DNA of 64,000 nt from Chara braunii (GCA_003427395.1 BFEA01000057.1:3205711-3269710); one strand, 5' to 3'. Counted from the stretch's first letter, positions 30,187 through 41,956 are shown. Notes: generated from the letters alone by a model not told the origin. Numbers and translations: made by a program.

Positions 30187-31495
30187 CTAATATGAGAAAG
30201 CGATTGTCAGCCCCAGCATCCCATGAAGCTCTATTCTACCACCCTCGGGTGTCTTGAGGATTGTCTGTCCATTGCTGGCAACCAACCTTCCCCGCGAGTC
30301 AAACCGGGCCATCCCTTTTCTAATGTACTCGACCAATATTGCACAGTCATCTCGAAAGTGTCCTTCTTCTGTGCAAAAAAAACACTCATTTCTAACTTTG
30401 TTATATCTGACATTCTTTGTGAGAGGTCGAGTCGAAGTCTCCGTCTGACTCCCAACTCCTTCTGAGGGTTTCATTCCAGGTTGTACTCCCCTTTTGATGC
30501 CTCTCAGCTGAGGTAAAGTCAAACATTCACTATTTCCTCCCTCTGGGGCAGGAGGTCTTTCAACTCTTGGTTTTTGTGTCTTTCTGCTGGATGGTCCCTC
30601 CTTTCCAACCTCAGTTGACCCACTCTCCCTTTTCTCTCCTTCTCTTGACAGAGGATCCTCCCTTTCTCCTGCTGTTATCTTGATTTCAAACATTTCCTCA
30701 TCCTTCCATTCCACCACTCTGGTGACCTCCTTTCCCTTCTCCTGGTGGCTCAATCTGAGCTCTTCCATCCCTCTCAATATTTCTTCCCATCTCTTTTCCC
30801 ATATCTGACTCATCTTTTCCCTTTCTGTAATTTCTTGCTCCAAATCTTCCCCTTGCACACTGATCCCTGAGCACAAACCCTCAACTTTATTCTCTATCTT
30901 CTCCTTTTCTGCCACTTCATCCTCCAACTCCTTATTTTTCTGGGCCAGGGAAACTTCCAATGTACTTACTTGCTTTAACAACCCTTTTTTTCCCTTTTTC
31001 AAGTCATCCACTTCCTTTCTCACCCCTTCCAAATCCTCTGTCAATCTTGCCACCTCGGCATCTCTTTCCTCCTCTCTTTTTCTCAACCTGCTCATCTCTC
31101 TCAGGAGCGCAGGGATATAGTCCAAAAACCCTTGGTTGAAGAGTTCAATACTCTCTTTGAGCTCTGACTGAAGTCCCTTTCCCAATGCATTCAAGTCCTC
31201 GCCAATTTCTTTCTCATTCTTCCCTCTCTCCATCTCCCCCAATCTCCTTGCAACCTCAGCATACTCTTCGAAGAGCCTGATGCACTTTTCATCCAACATT
31301 TCATGCAATCCCATCAGCTTATGCATGTTGGTAGAGTGTTTGGAACTTACCACCAATTCAGAGAGCAGCATTCTTTCAAATCTTACATCCCAAGAAGAAT
31401 TCATGGGCAGATCATCGTATTGGAGCATCTTGATTACGTAATCTCTTCATCCCTTCTTCTTCTTCTCCCTTTGAGCTCTTTCCCTTTTGTTCCCC

Positions 31496-31893
31496 TGTTC
31501 TGTCTCTGCCTCTCCCTGCAGCTGGGACGAACTTCCACACTCAACCCTTCTCTCTTCCGCCTCTCCTGCTTCCATTTTTCTACTCTTTTCTGGTATCGCC
31601 TCCTCCTCACTTCTTTTCAGTTCCACTTCTTCCTTTCCACCCTCAACTAGCATTCTCTCTTCATTCCTCTTAACCCCTGTCTCTTATACACATCTAGATG
31701 TGTATAAGAGACAGGTTCTGTCTCTGCCTCTCCCTGCAGCTGGGACGAACTTCCACACTCAACCCTTCTCTCTTCCGCCTCTCCTGCTTCCATTTTTCTA
31801 CTCTTTTCTGGTATCGCCTCCTCCTCACTTCTTTTCAGTTCCACTTCTTCCTTTCCACCCTCAACTAGCATTCTCTCTTCATTCCTCTTAACC
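31496..31893. repeat. 180-bp duplication around adaptor (artefact)
   Basis: Sequence 31496-31676 is repeated at 31715-31893, with the adaptor between. Both start TTCTGTCTCTGCCTCTCCCT and end ATTCCTCTTAACCC. The arrangement is expected when reads from both sides of a mate-pair junction are wrongly joined. Confidence 0.9.
31677..31714. other. Sequencing artefact: Nextera mosaic-end junction
   Basis: A perfect 38-base adaptor, CTGTCTCTTATACACATCT followed by its inverse. In translation it gives SYTHLDVYKRQ, a peptide known from contaminated protein predictions. It should be masked. Confidence 0.98.
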
Positions 31894-32821
31894 CTTGGTG
31901 CCTTATTTACTTCTTGGACTTTCTTCAGCTCCATTGCTGACTCCTTCCCCTTTTCTTCCTTTTCCACTGCCTGATCTGCTCCTCTGCTTCTGTCCTTGGA
32001 AAAAGTTATAGGCTTGTTCCTTAGATTCCTCAAGGGTACATCCTCTTCCTCCTCTTCTTCTTGCGCCTTCCTTTGCAATTTATCCTTCTCCCTTCCAATC
32101 CACAACCCCTTCTCTTGTAGCCTTTCCCTTTTTGTCTAGTCTTGCCTCAACTGAGTATACTTCATTTGTAGTCTTATCAATATCCCCTGCCAAGTGCAAG
32201 CCCCTTCCACAATCTTCTTCACCTCCTCACTCTTACTCTTCTCCGTTCTCTCTATCAACTTCTTCCTCATTTCCTCATCACTCCATCCACCTTTCTCTGC
32301 AGACAGTTGTAGGCTGTCGACAAAGTCATCCAGGTTTGTCCTGTCAAAAGTCAAATCATCTTCAATCTCATCTTAGGGAAAGGTTTCCCAAGAGCTGTCA
32401 TAGCTTGACTACGCAAGTCTTTCACCTTAGACAATCTGCTATCAATCTTTCAATCTTTTTCTTGCAGTCCCCACTGCCAGTCACCAAAAGCCTTGTCTTG
32501 TCATCCCATTCTCTTCTGAAGGCATACTCCTCGAAGTCTCTCAATAATATACGCAGATTATCCCCTGACCTGTAGAATGGTAGCTCCTCCAAGTTCCTTG
32601 AGACTCTTTGATCCCTCCTTTGCCCTCTCTTTTCTCAAGGTTGGTCCAGCGGGCCCTGCCATCCTTCCTCTCTGTGTCATGGCCACTTCTCTTCAAAGTC
32701 ACGCCTGCACACAGAGAGGGAGCAATGACAGGTACAAGGATCAACCATCATCATCAAGGCAACACTTCACATCATCAACATAAGTCTGACAAGACATCCT
32801 TCACTTGTACTTATACATATT

Positions 32822-32831
32822 TATTTGACGA

Positions 32832-32863
<32 letters not shown>

Positions 32864-32995
32864 GTCATGTATATGTTTATAGTCATATATATCGTCAAAT
32901 AGAACTGCCCGGTAAACCGTAGGCAGAGAGGGAGAAGAGGACAACAAACGAGGGGCTGTGACAAACTGTTTCGTCGGAGTTTCACCGACTCATCA
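32822..32995. repeat. TA-rich foldback repeat, copy 2
   Basis: TATTTGACGATATATAT at 32822-32838 and its exact complement at 32885-32901 enclose a TA-rich loop. The same family block as at 17.5 kb follows: GGCAGAGAGGGAGAAGAGG, AACGAGGGGC, and GACAAACTGTTTCGTCGGAG in the opposite order. The copy ends at the N gap. Confidence 0.7.
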
Positions 32996-33860
32996 NNNNN
33001 NNNNNNNNNNNNNNNNNNNNNNNNNNNNNNNNNNNNNNNNNNNNNNNNNNNNNNNNNNNNNNNNNNNNNNNNNNNNNNNNNNNNNNNNNNNNNNNNNNNN
33101 NNNNNNNNNNNNNNNNNNNNNNNNNNNNNNNNNNNNNNNNNNNNNNNNNNNNNNNNNNNNNNNNNNNNNNNNNNNNNNNNNNNNNNNNNNNNNNNNNNNN
33201 NNNNNNNNNNNNNNNNNNNNNNNNNNNNNNNNNNNNNNNNNNNNNNNNNNNNNNNNNNNNNNNNNNNNNNNNNNNNNNNNNNNNNNNNNNNNNNNNNNNN
33301 NNNNNNNNNNNNNNNNNNNNNNNNNNNNNNNNNNNNNNNNNNNNNNNNNNNNNNNNNNNNNNNNNNNNNNNNNNNNNNNNNNNNNNNNNNNNNNNNNNNN
33401 NNNNNNNNNNNNNNNNNNNNNNNNNNNNNNNNNNNNNNNNNNNNNNNNNNNNNNNNNNNNNNNNNNNNNNNNNNNNNNNNNNNNNNNNNNNNNNNNNNNN
33501 NNNNNNNNNNNNNNNNNNNNNNNNNNNNNNNNNNNNNNNNNNNNNNNNNNNNNNNNNNNNNNNNNNNNNNNNNNNNNNNNNNNNNNNNNNNNNNNNNNNN
33601 NNNNNNNNNNNNNNNNNNNNNNNNNNNNNNNNNNNNNNNNNNNNNNNNNNNNNNNNNNNNNNNNNNNNNNNNNNNNNNNNNNNNNNNNNNNNNNNNNNNN
33701 NNNNNNNNNNNNNNNNNNNNNNNNNNNNNNNNNNNNNNNNNNNNNNNNNNNNNNNNNNNNNNNNNNNNNNNNNNNNNNNNNNNNNNNNNNNNNNNNNNNN
33801 NNNNNNNNNNNNNNNNNNNNNNNNNNNNNNNNNNNNNNNNNNNNNNNNNNNNNNNNNNNN
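32996..33860. other. Assembly gap (865 N)
   Basis: Unknown sequence flanked by TA-rich repeats on both sides. Open frames drawn through it are meaningless. Confidence 0.98.
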
Positions 33861-33956
33861 CTGATTACACTGTAAGTGATAATCCACCTTAACCAAAATC
33901 AAAGTAGACTATCACTCACCCACACCAGATGGAAAACTCTACAGACTGTCGGTTCA

Positions 33957-33958
<2 letters not shown>

Positions 33959-34033
<75 letters not shown>

Positions 34034-34045
34034 TTATATATATAG
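33959..34045. repeat. (TA)n microsatellite
   Basis: About 70 bases of pure TA dinucleotide plus TA-rich edges, near the 3' end of gypsy element E. Confidence 0.95.
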
Positions 34046-34067
34046 GGGCATACTTAAGCTTCGTTTG

Positions 34068-34445
34068 TCAACTCGTGCTCACCTCTTCTCTGATCTTGAA
34101 TTTCTTCAGTTTGGACCTTGAAACCCAGTCCCTTCTTGGAGTCCCGTCCATTTCTTCCAACTCATAGGCCCCATAGAGTCCCTGTTTCTTGATTCTGAAA
34201 GGTCCAAGCCAACGCTTGTTCGGTTTTTGCGACCATTGTTTTTCCCAAGAAGAGGTATAAAGTAACACAACATCCTCAACCTGCAACGGTTTGACCCTCA
34301 CTCTAGGAAGCTTGTCCCATCTTTCTTTGTCCTTGCCACGACCGTCTGCCACCCTCGTGGCTGCCTCATGAATCCTTTCTTCAGTGGCGCTGATTTGTCT
34401 TGCCCTAAGATTCAGTAACTCTTCCAATGTCAGATCATTCTCCAA
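34068..34445 (-). pseudogene. Integrase C-terminus of element E
   Basis: The 125-residue frame shows R-V-K-P-L-Q-V-E-D-V-V-L-L-Y, KRWLGPFRIKKQGLYGAYEL, L-E-E-M-D-G-T-P and SKLKKFKIRE. This is the typical C-terminal DNA-binding part of gypsy integrases. It is in a different frame from the core, so a frameshift lies near 34450. Confidence 0.8.
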
Positions 34446-34457
34446 GTCCTGCTTGCA

Positions 34458-35234
34458 TCATGTCTTTAGAAAACTCTCTATCGGGAATGTGGCGTGTCGA
34501 CCATACCAGAGAGTTGTTGGCGCATATCCTGTCATTCCCCTGACAGTGATATTTTCTACGAAGAACACAGTTCTCAAGAATTTCGGCCGAAGATTCGGCT
34601 CCCCGTTGGTCCACTTGGCTAGCAAATTTGTAATGGTGCTATTTTCCCTTTTAACTAGCGCATTTGCCCGTGGGTGAGCCCGAGTCGTGTAGTTACTTAT
34701 CACTCCTAGTTCTTTCAACAGTTCCTTCACTTCCCCACACGTAAACTTAGACCCCCTGTTCATTGTGAATTCCAATACGAACGGGTACTTGCGGTAGTAT
34801 TCCTTAATGCATTCTGTCAGTATCACCCCCATTTTGTTTCTAATGGTCTTGTCGTCGACAAACCCAGTAAGGTTGTCCCTCGCGTCAAAAATATAATTAT
34901 ATCCGCCGAGTCCCAACGGCATGGCCAACAGGTCCAAATGGACAACCGCCGTCACATCTTTGATGTACTTGGGATGCAGCGGCTCCTTGTATTTTGACAA
35001 GGTACATATGACTCGCAATATTTACGGGTCATTTCAAACATCCCTTTCCAATAGTAGAGTTTCATTGCTTTCTTTGTAGGTTGCCGGAAAACTTCGGTGA
35101 CCACCAACTATCCCATCATGAAGTGCAACTATGACATCAATCTGACGACTCTTTCTGCATACTACTTGACGTGGTGTACCCCTCTTATCTCTTATGAATA
35201 AATCATCACCTCTTACTATATAATGATCCCGCAT
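34458..35234 (-). pseudogene. Integrase zinc domain and core of element E
   Basis: The zinc domain shows VALHDGIVGGHRSF in the frame 35234-35034. The Cys half is in another frame. The core (35018-34458) has VVHLDLLAMPLG with the first Asp. FTMNRGSKFTCGE stands where a DxGxxF motif with the second Asp is normal, so Asp is replaced by Asn. HPRANALVKRENSTI carries the Glu helix. GYAPTTLWYGRHATFP matches the usual end of the core. The missing Asp and the frameshift mean the enzyme is inactive. Confidence 0.8.
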
Positions 35235-35326
35235 TCGAAGAGTTTTCTCACTGACTTCTCTCTCTCTCTCTTGTCTCCTGAAAGGGGCAACCCCATTTCT
35301 AGATAGAACCCATCATATTCCTCTTC

Positions 35327-36264
35327 TCAGAAATCTTCTGAAATCTCTCCCTTCTCAAATTCCTCCTCTTTCTCCGCATCAAATTCGTAATCATCCGTAA
35401 TTACTATTTCATCAGTTTTTACCATACCCCCTTCATCATTCGATTGGACTTGTAAGAGGGAATTTGTTAAGTAGTACATTCTACCCATTATGGTTACTTG
35501 CTCGTCTGCTTGTCGGGCTCCTGCTTCGACCGTTCGTGGTTCATCCATTATCATATAGTTATCGACTAAGACCAATTTCATCATCCATTCCGCATTCCTT
35601 TCTTCCCATGAGTCCTCCTCTACTACTGGCGTAAGTATTAAGGTAGACTCTCTCATAAACTCACGAGGCGGATGCCACATTGAATTTCCTCTCCTCATTG
35701 CCTTACTCTCAACGAACATAGCCCAACGGTTGACATGAGTGCCTATATCATCTCCTTCCACAAAAAATTCATCTACCGGAGGTGCTTCCTCTTCAGATTC
35801 AACTTGGTTTCCCCACTCAATTTTACTCATGTCGTCCGCCCTGTTCTTGTTCCCAGGGATATGTTCCAGTTGAAAACCAAACATCCATATATATATGAAT
35901 CACCTGACTATCGTCGGGTCTGACGGCGAAAAATTCTTGAGGGAATACATGAGCGCAGTAGGGTCAATCCTGAAGATAAACCTCTTAGCAAAAAGTAATG
36001 CATGAAAATTCTTTGGCAGTGCAGAACTGTCAAAGCTTCCTTTTTGAACTGCGAGTAGTTCCTCTCTGTCAAGTTCAGTGTTCGGCTTCCGAATCGCAAC
36101 AGTCTCTCATTTCCGCTACTGTCTGCCTGGATTAACACACCACCTAACGCGGTTGGTCCAGCGTCGATTTCAACAATGAAAAGCCTTTCCATAGTCGCAT
36201 CAAAATCTGACACCCCCAATACTAAACCCCCTTCTCTAAATTCCTTCTTCAACTCCTCGACCAC
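35327..36264 (-). pseudogene. RNase H and linker of element E
   Basis: Frame 36264-35908 carries LFIVEIDAGPTALGGVLIQ (first Asp) and NYSQFKKEALTVL (Glu). It ends after a frame break, and FGFQLEHIPGNKNRADDMSK opens the next frame (35884-35327). A long acidic linker follows before the integrase. The function, removal of RNA from the cDNA hybrid, is from the family. Confidence 0.8.
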
Positions 36265-37290
36265 TTCTTCTTAAAGATCACCCCACTCCCAGTTCTGATT
36301 CTTTCTTACTAGCTTCCTCAGATGCTCTGTCTTGGTGGCGAATCTTTCTATGAACCTTCTTCAGAATCCACAGGTTCCCAGAAAACTACGAACTTCTCCA
36401 ACATTTCTGAAGGGAGTAGGCCATTCCATGATTTTTTTCGTCTTCTTACCATCTAGTCGTCGACCATACTCATTGCATACATATCCCATAATGGTCACTT
36501 CCTTCACGCAGTGTCTTGACTTAACGCCACTAGTTGTGAAGTTGTACTCTTCTAAGAGAGATAGAACCTCTCTTAATCCTTAGACATGCTCCCATACGAA
36601 TCTTCTTATCCCAGGAGCCACCTCTGATTCATCTTTCTCAATAGGACCCTTAACGACGAGGACATCAATGTATGATTCAGTGATATGAGGGTTGATCGGT
36701 TGCATCACCCTGATCATACTGCGCTGCACCCAGCGTTGGTCCATCTTTGGAGTGCAACATTCATATGAACTAACCCTCTATGCGTGTGCATTGCTGTTAT
36801 AGGACGGTCAGCGGGATATACCGAAAATTGATCATACCCCGAGTAGAGGTCAATAAGGGATACAATCGATCTTCCAGCACATGACTCTAACAATTGATCA
36901 GCGTTAGGCAGTCCCCCAGCATCTCTCACGGTCACCGCATTCAATTGTTGGAGGTCTTGTACCCATCTGAGCACCCCATTCGGCTTTACAAAGCAAAACC
37001 AAGGAGAAGCATATTGTCCGCTAGAATACCCAGCGACATTCGTACGAATCTTCCCATCTAGGTACTCCACCACTTTTCTACGATCTTCTGGATTGGGGTA
37101 CTTAGCCCCTCCAACATTCCATGGTTCATGAGGCACAGTATAAATGCGGATCATTTCGATTTTGTCAACATCCAACCGTCCGCGTTGATCATCATTGAAA
37201 GCATATGCTTCATGTTTCTCACGTATCAGGTCATTTACCAAAGTCTCTTCTTGGTTTGTCAGAAAACCGGGTTCGCCTACTATCAAATCC
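36265..37290 (-). pseudogene. Reverse transcriptase of element E
   Basis: The frame 37286-36714 contains SPWFCFVKPNGVLRWVQDLQ, LNAVTVRDAGGLPN and SLIDLYSGYDQFSV (first catalytic Asp), then ITAMHTHRGLV. In the following broken frames SYIDVLVVKG stands where YxDD is expected, so the last Asp is Val. IMGYVCNEYGRRLDGKK and EVRSFLGTCGF complete the thumb and connection. Multiple stops are present. Confidence 0.85.
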
Positions 37291-37292
37291 TT

Positions 37293-37739
37293 CTATGTTT
37301 CTTTATTGATGTGACAAGGTCCATTTCGAGTACTCGCTCTCATTTGTCGTATCAATTCTCTCTCCTGCGCGTAATACACCTCTTCTTCTTGATTTACCAG
37401 AACCGGTAACGGAAGACTTTTCTTGTCTACCGTCTTGTACCGCCTTTTGGAGCCCTGCTTGAGCCCACACCCTAAAAAATGATGGCCGACTGCTTGGGCA
37501 TTTGGCATATGTGTTCCTACCATCTGAGGAGGAGGAGGTCGGTAAACAAGATCGACTCTCCCTCCATCTGGATCTTCCTTGATTCTTTCCGCAAACGCTC
37601 TGACGACATCAGGGTCAGCCATCCTGTAGGTCGATACCAGCTTGACTGCGTCACTAATACTTGATAGGCTCAATACGAGTCCACCGGCTTCCTTATCGTT
37701 TGTTTCTTCTTCTTCCTCCCATTCTAGTTCTTTCTGCAT
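37293..37739 (-). pseudogene. Protease-RT linker of element E
   Basis: A 148-residue frame rich in Glu, Lys and Arg lies between protease and RT. It contains DAVKLVSTYRMADPDVVRAF and a Pro-rich PPPPQM. No catalytic motif is seen. It is probably part of the pol polyprotein. Confidence 0.6.
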
Positions 37740-37778
37740 ATTCTCTGACTCTTCAAATGTGTAAGATCCCGCGTTGAG

Positions 37779-38327
37779 TCAGTTCTTCGAGTTGTGGGGC
37801 CCAGTATTTCTACAAGTGATTACTTCAAAATTCCCACAGGCGGGATCACACAAGATAACAAGCATGGTGTCATCATGTTTGTTCATAATGAGCGACTCGG
37901 ACCTGCATAAGAAGGATCTGCCCAGCAAAATCGGGAGGTCCAAGTTGGGCATAACATAGAAGCATGTGTGCACCTTGACCCTTCCTATCTCTATCACAAC
38001 ATTAGACGCAACTCCAGTGTATCCGGTTTTGCCACTAGCTCCATTGAGGAATCCGCAATCATTCTCATCAATTTCTAGCCCCAATCTCTCTGCAGTTTCC
38101 CCATTTATAATGTTCATTTCTGCCCCTGTATCAACCATGCCTGGACACATCTTCCCCTTGATCATAATATCTACAGACCCAGTCCCCACGAATTTCCAGT
38201 TCATCTTGCTTCCCGCAACGCTCCAATTTGCTTCTTTGGGAATCAGGTCCCCTATTTGGACTGTAGCTACTCTTCTGCATGACAATCTAGCCTTCACCAT
38301 TTTCCTTAATCTTGGGGTTGAAGCCAC
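37779..38327 (-). pseudogene. Aspartic protease of element E
   Basis: MCPGMVDTGAEMNIINGETA holds a normal DTG retropepsin site about 60 residues in. GFLNGASGKTGYTGVASNVV and LDLPILLGRSFL match the flap and C-terminal hydrophobic-Gly motifs. The 182-residue frame is open. A TIR repeat separates it from gag, so gag and protease are no longer continuous. Confidence 0.85.
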
Positions 38328-38330
38328 CGA

Positions 38331-38736
38331 AGGTTAACAGCGACCCCCACTATTCAGCCCCATGGTAACAGCCCCAACCCTGAAAAGTGCATTGGAGATA
38401 ATTTTTTTCAGTTTTTTTTTTTTTTTTTTTTTTTTGCCCTGTTTTATTTTTCGTGTGTCAAGTTTGGTGTTTATTGGGCTCTTGGAGTCCACTATTTTTG
38501 CCAACCCTGAAAAATCATGAAAATCCTGAAAACCGAAAAAAATGAATTTTGCATGCAAACGCACTTTTGTCTTGGGGTTTAAGGTCCCTTTTATCATTTT
38601 TATTTTTATTTTATTTTTGTTGTTGGTTTACTTGGTGTCCACTCTATGGACTGGTGACAAGTCTAGCGTAAAAGGTATGGGACATTTGTTATAATGACCT
38701 TGAAAAAATCCTAAAAATTTAGGGCCCTGTTAACCT
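38331..38736. repeat. TIR-flanked non-coding repeat (MITE-like), copy 1
   Basis: Perfect 10-bp terminal inverted repeats AGGTTAACAG and CTGTTAACCT bound 406 bases. The interior has a T-run, TTGCCCTGTTTTATTTTTCG, CAAGTTTGGTGTTTATTGGG and GTCCACTCTATGGACTGGTG. A longer relative lies at 43747-44339. It has no open frame. It inserted between gag and protease of element E, and gag now ends with a TAA inside its terminus. Confidence 0.75.
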
Positions 38737-41074
38737 CTTCTCGTTGAAGCAAGAATCTCTCTTAGGTTCAACAACTCATTGTGACCTTCAAATAACTTAT
38801 TTACTAGCCCTTCCAGGTCAACCCCTTCTTCAATCGAAGTCTTGTACTTCCTTTTCTTGGTCATGGTTTCTTCTTTCTTTGATTTCCTTTCCTTGACTCC
38901 TTCTTTCCTCGGTTTAGTCATAACTTCCGCGTGCTTGTCTTCTTCTTCCCTGATCTTATCGTCTTCCTCCTCATCCCCTTCTACCGTGATTGGTGGTTCT
39001 TCCTCAGTTGGTTGGGAGGTCTGAGCTTGTTCCTTCGGAGGATTGCCTCCTCCAGGTCTTCGCGTAGCGTATGGAATCGAGCCCCTTACGTTTCTCTGGC
39101 CCATGCTAGTCTTCGCCGCCATGTTGGCCTTCAACATTCTTGGGTTAGGTTCCTTTGGTCCCTCTCCCGGTCCTTCGTGTCCCATGGTAAATACCTTCGG
39201 ATATCCAATCCCTTCTCTCCCAACTTTTTCACATATTCCGCGAAGCCTCAGATGTAATCTTTGCATTTTATCCACCGAGTCCTCCATTCTATCAAACATT
39301 TCTCTGACATTGATGCTAACATCCTCCTCTTCCGCTTCCTCTTCGACGAGGGGAATGTTCTCCTTGTTTTCTCTAACCTCCATTGTGCTCATTTTCTCTT
39401 CTAGCTCCGTTATATTTTCCACATGCACAACAGGGTTCTCCTTCTCTTGCCAAATTCGGAACATCGTCGGAGCGTTGGGACCAAGCTCCGCCACTTGGAG
39501 GGCATCTTCCCTTGTACCGCCTGGAATGTCCGGACTTATTATATTACCTCTTTTGTCGAACACATCATCATCTATATTTGAGGTGATGAGCCCATCGCGT
39601 TTGTCTAGTTTCCTGACGTGACACCATTTTACCGTGTGTCATTTTATCCCACAGTGAGTACAAGTGCATTCACTGTAGTCTACCCATCCTCTTCCGTATC
39701 CTTGTCCACTCCATTGTCCGCTTCCTCGACCATAACCTTTGTCACAACCTTGGTCATACCCTCGGCCATATCCTTGCTGATTTCCTTGTCCCAGTTGATT
39801 AACACCTATTTGGGGCGGTTCCCAGTTTCTACCTTGACCACTGTTGTCTCCACTACTTGCCCCTCGCTCTACTTTACCCTGATTCCTTCTTGGATTTCTT
39901 CCCCTTCCACGACCTTGCCCACGACCCTGGGCTCTACTCTGATTCTGACCGCCTTGGTGATTTGGTCCTGATTGTTATTTACCCTTTTATTGATCACGCC
40001 CTACTCCTTGCTCGCCTCCCACATTCTGGATTTGTGGCATCATTGGATAAGGTCTTACTGGTCCTTGCATCGGCCATGGTCCCATTGGGAAATACTCGGG
40101 CCATGCACCCATCAGTGGCCCCACAGGCCATTGCCCGAACTGAGCAGTGTTCGTAGATGGTTTTTGGCCATACTGAATTATTGCATGTTGAGAGACATGT
40201 CCTTTCCCCGTACCTTGTCCCCCCATGGCTAAATTTCTCGCCTTTCTTTGATACTTTGTCAATTTGACCGCTACCTCAGGATCCTCTTCTTCTTCTTCAT
40301 CGCCTTCTTCCTCTTCGTCCTTCTTCCTTTTCCCTTATGGTTGCGTAACCGTCAATATTTTTCTCGGCGACACATTTTCCTTCAATTCTTTTATCTGATT
40401 CGCCATGTTACTCAGTACTTCACCCAATGCATTGTCAGTTCCCTGAACCATTCCTACTGTCTTCCTTTTCCTTCGTTCCAACTTGACTTGGTGGTGAAAC
40501 ACTTGATCAAAATCCCCAGCCACGATGTTTCTTTTAATGGTTTCCTAAGTCGTTTTCCTATCCCCGACTCCTCCTCGAATCAACTCCATGGCCTCATACC
40601 CAGAAAATTTTCCCAGGAAGATAACACACTGCATTTCTTCGGACAACCCTGGGACTCTTTCGGCCGTCTTTTCAGAGGCATTGGCGAATATCCCAATCGT
40701 AGTGAAATCATCCCGGTTCATGTTATACAAGTGTTTGACAGTGAGTAGACCGTTCCCTAATTTAAACTTTCTCTGCATACAATTTTTGAACTCTGTCCAA
40801 TTATCATTGACTTTCTTTGCAACTTCTTCCACGTCAGGTTTAAATTTTCACCATACATATTCGTATAGCTGAGCAAATTTCTCAGCCAACGTCTGAAGAT
40901 CTGTTCTAGCAACTCCAACCAGTGAGACACTCTCTCTCCTTTGAACGGGAAGATATCTATCTTTGGCAGGTTCGACCTTTTTATCGCCCTCCTTTCCAGT
41001 AACTTGACAATTTCTACCACGGTTATAGGTGGAGTTCCTCCCCCATTGATATTGTCGTCGCCAAAATCACTCAT
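38730..41074 (-). pseudogene. gag polyprotein of element E
   Basis: The start MSDFGDDNINGGGTPPITVV at 41074 leads to LPKIDIFPFKGERVSHWLEL, a gag-type capsid start. FKNCMQRKFKLGN and LSEEMQCVIFLGKFSGYEAM follow in another frame. A Gly/Gln/Pro-rich region comes next (40262-39987), then a zinc knuckle at about 39655-39610, CTHCGIK-stop-HTVKWC. There TGA probably replaces a Trp codon. The last frame (39563-38730) is acidic and coiled-coil-like. Frames are broken at least four times. Confidence 0.8.
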
Positions 41075-41092
41075 TTTTCCCCTTTTTACTTT

Positions 41093-41800
41093 TTAGACAG
41101 TAGAACATGTCAAGACACACAAAACGACCACGAGTTTGCGCCAATACTTCAAACGATCTTCCAAATGATAGGTGCGTAGGTACGAATTCACGACACACAG
41201 GACATTATAGAATTTTTTTTTTTTCAATTTCGGCCCCATCTCTAAGTATAGACAGTAAATGACATCGGATGCCTCAAATTCGAAACTCATTTCAGGTATT
41301 GATTGTGCAACGAGTACTGCACGTTCCACGTTTTCTATTCTCCAAAAATCTTCGTCAATTATAAACTTAGGAAGATTAGCTTTAATGTTCATTATTGGAT
41401 AGGCGAATTCAGTCACCCATCTCGCTTCTATCGATCGTATGACCATCTCTTCTTCCCCCCAGTACATGTTTCGAGAAAAGGCTTCAAGGGTCAATCCTGC
41501 AGTCATAATATATTTGGAAATCGGACGACTTTCTCCTATCGCGAGGTTAATCACGTGGGCTTTCCAAAGGAGGATGGAGAGGTACAAGGTCACCCTTACT
41601 ACAACGCTCCTCTCTTCCGTGGTCCAGCCTGTTTCTACCCAAAGGAAAGTTTCCGGCCCCATTGGTATCCCATACCATGTGTGTATCTCTTCTCCTTCCT
41701 CTACTCCTCGTCGGGGTAGTGTCATCTTAATCCCTCCGTCTCTCAGCTCAGGCAAGTTAATCAGGAAGTATTGGCCAACGAACCACATTCCAGGAGCCAT
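41093..41800 (-). CDS. Unknown ORF upstream of gag E, copy 1
   Basis: An open frame of 235 codons on the gag strand ends 19 bases before the gag ATG. It contains FLWVETGWTTEERSVVVRVT, VINLAIGESRPISKYI, MVIRSIEARWVTEFAYPIMN and ASDVIYCLYLEMG. It is homologous to the frame at 41957-42656. I recognise no domain, no transmembrane segment and no Cys/His cluster. It may be an accessory gene of element E or a captured host gene. Being open over its length while gag-pol is broken is notable. Confidence 0.6.
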   Translation of the reverse strand: MAPGMWFVGQYFLINLPELRDGGIKMTLPRRGVEEGEEIHTWYGIPMGPETFLWVETGWTTEERSVVVRVTLYLSILLWKAHVINLAIGESRPISKYIMTAGLTLEAFSRNMYWGEEEMVIRSIEARWVTEFAYPIMNIKANLPKFIIDEDFWRIENVERAVLVAQSIPEMSFEFEASDVIYCLYLEMGPKLKKKKFYNVLCVVNSYLRTYHLEDRLKYWRKLVVVLCVLTCSTV

Positions 41801-41956
41801 TGAATACCCTGTTTACACAACCATAATTTTTTTTTTTTTTATCTTTAGTCAATTATCTAACTCCTTTTTCCACAAAAGTTGTTTTTTCTACCCTCAAATT
41901 CTATCATATTTCCTCCCAAGTTTCTTACGCTGAGAGTATCGTGTTTCAGTATTAAG

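Larger units (their letters stand above)
30187..32580 (-). pseudogene. gag polyprotein D with CCHC knuckle
   Basis: Read from 32580 downward, LTFDRTNLDDFVDSLQLSAE and WSDEEMRKKL..W-Q-G-I-L resemble a retrotransposon gag start. A stop (TAG near 32137) and a Glu/Lys-rich region follow. The longest frame (31428-30187, 413 residues) is mostly coiled coil (about residues 50-260). It ends with ECFFCTEEGHFRDDC, a C-x2-C-x4-H-x4-C zinc knuckle. An adaptor artefact and a 180-base duplication break the middle. No protease or RT follows in this window, so the element is incomplete or pol was lost. Confidence 0.75.
34068..41074 (-). mobile_element. Ty3/gypsy element E (minus strand), gag to integrase
   Basis: The minus strand reads gag, zinc knuckle, protease, a linker, RT, RNase H and integrase in gypsy order over 7 kb. 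A 406-bp TIR-flanked repeat is inserted between gag and protease. Accessory frames lie upstream of gag. No LTR was identified: the 3' side runs into TA repeats and an N gap, and the 5' side meets GC-rich DNA. Sequence is distant from elements A, C and G. Confidence 0.8.

Noticed and set aside
31647-32105. Protein containing SYTHLDVYKRQ
   Set aside because: That peptide is the translated Nextera adaptor, not a protein motif.
32958-33902. Open frames of about 305 codons on both strands across 33 kb
   Set aside because: They consist almost entirely of the 865-N gap.
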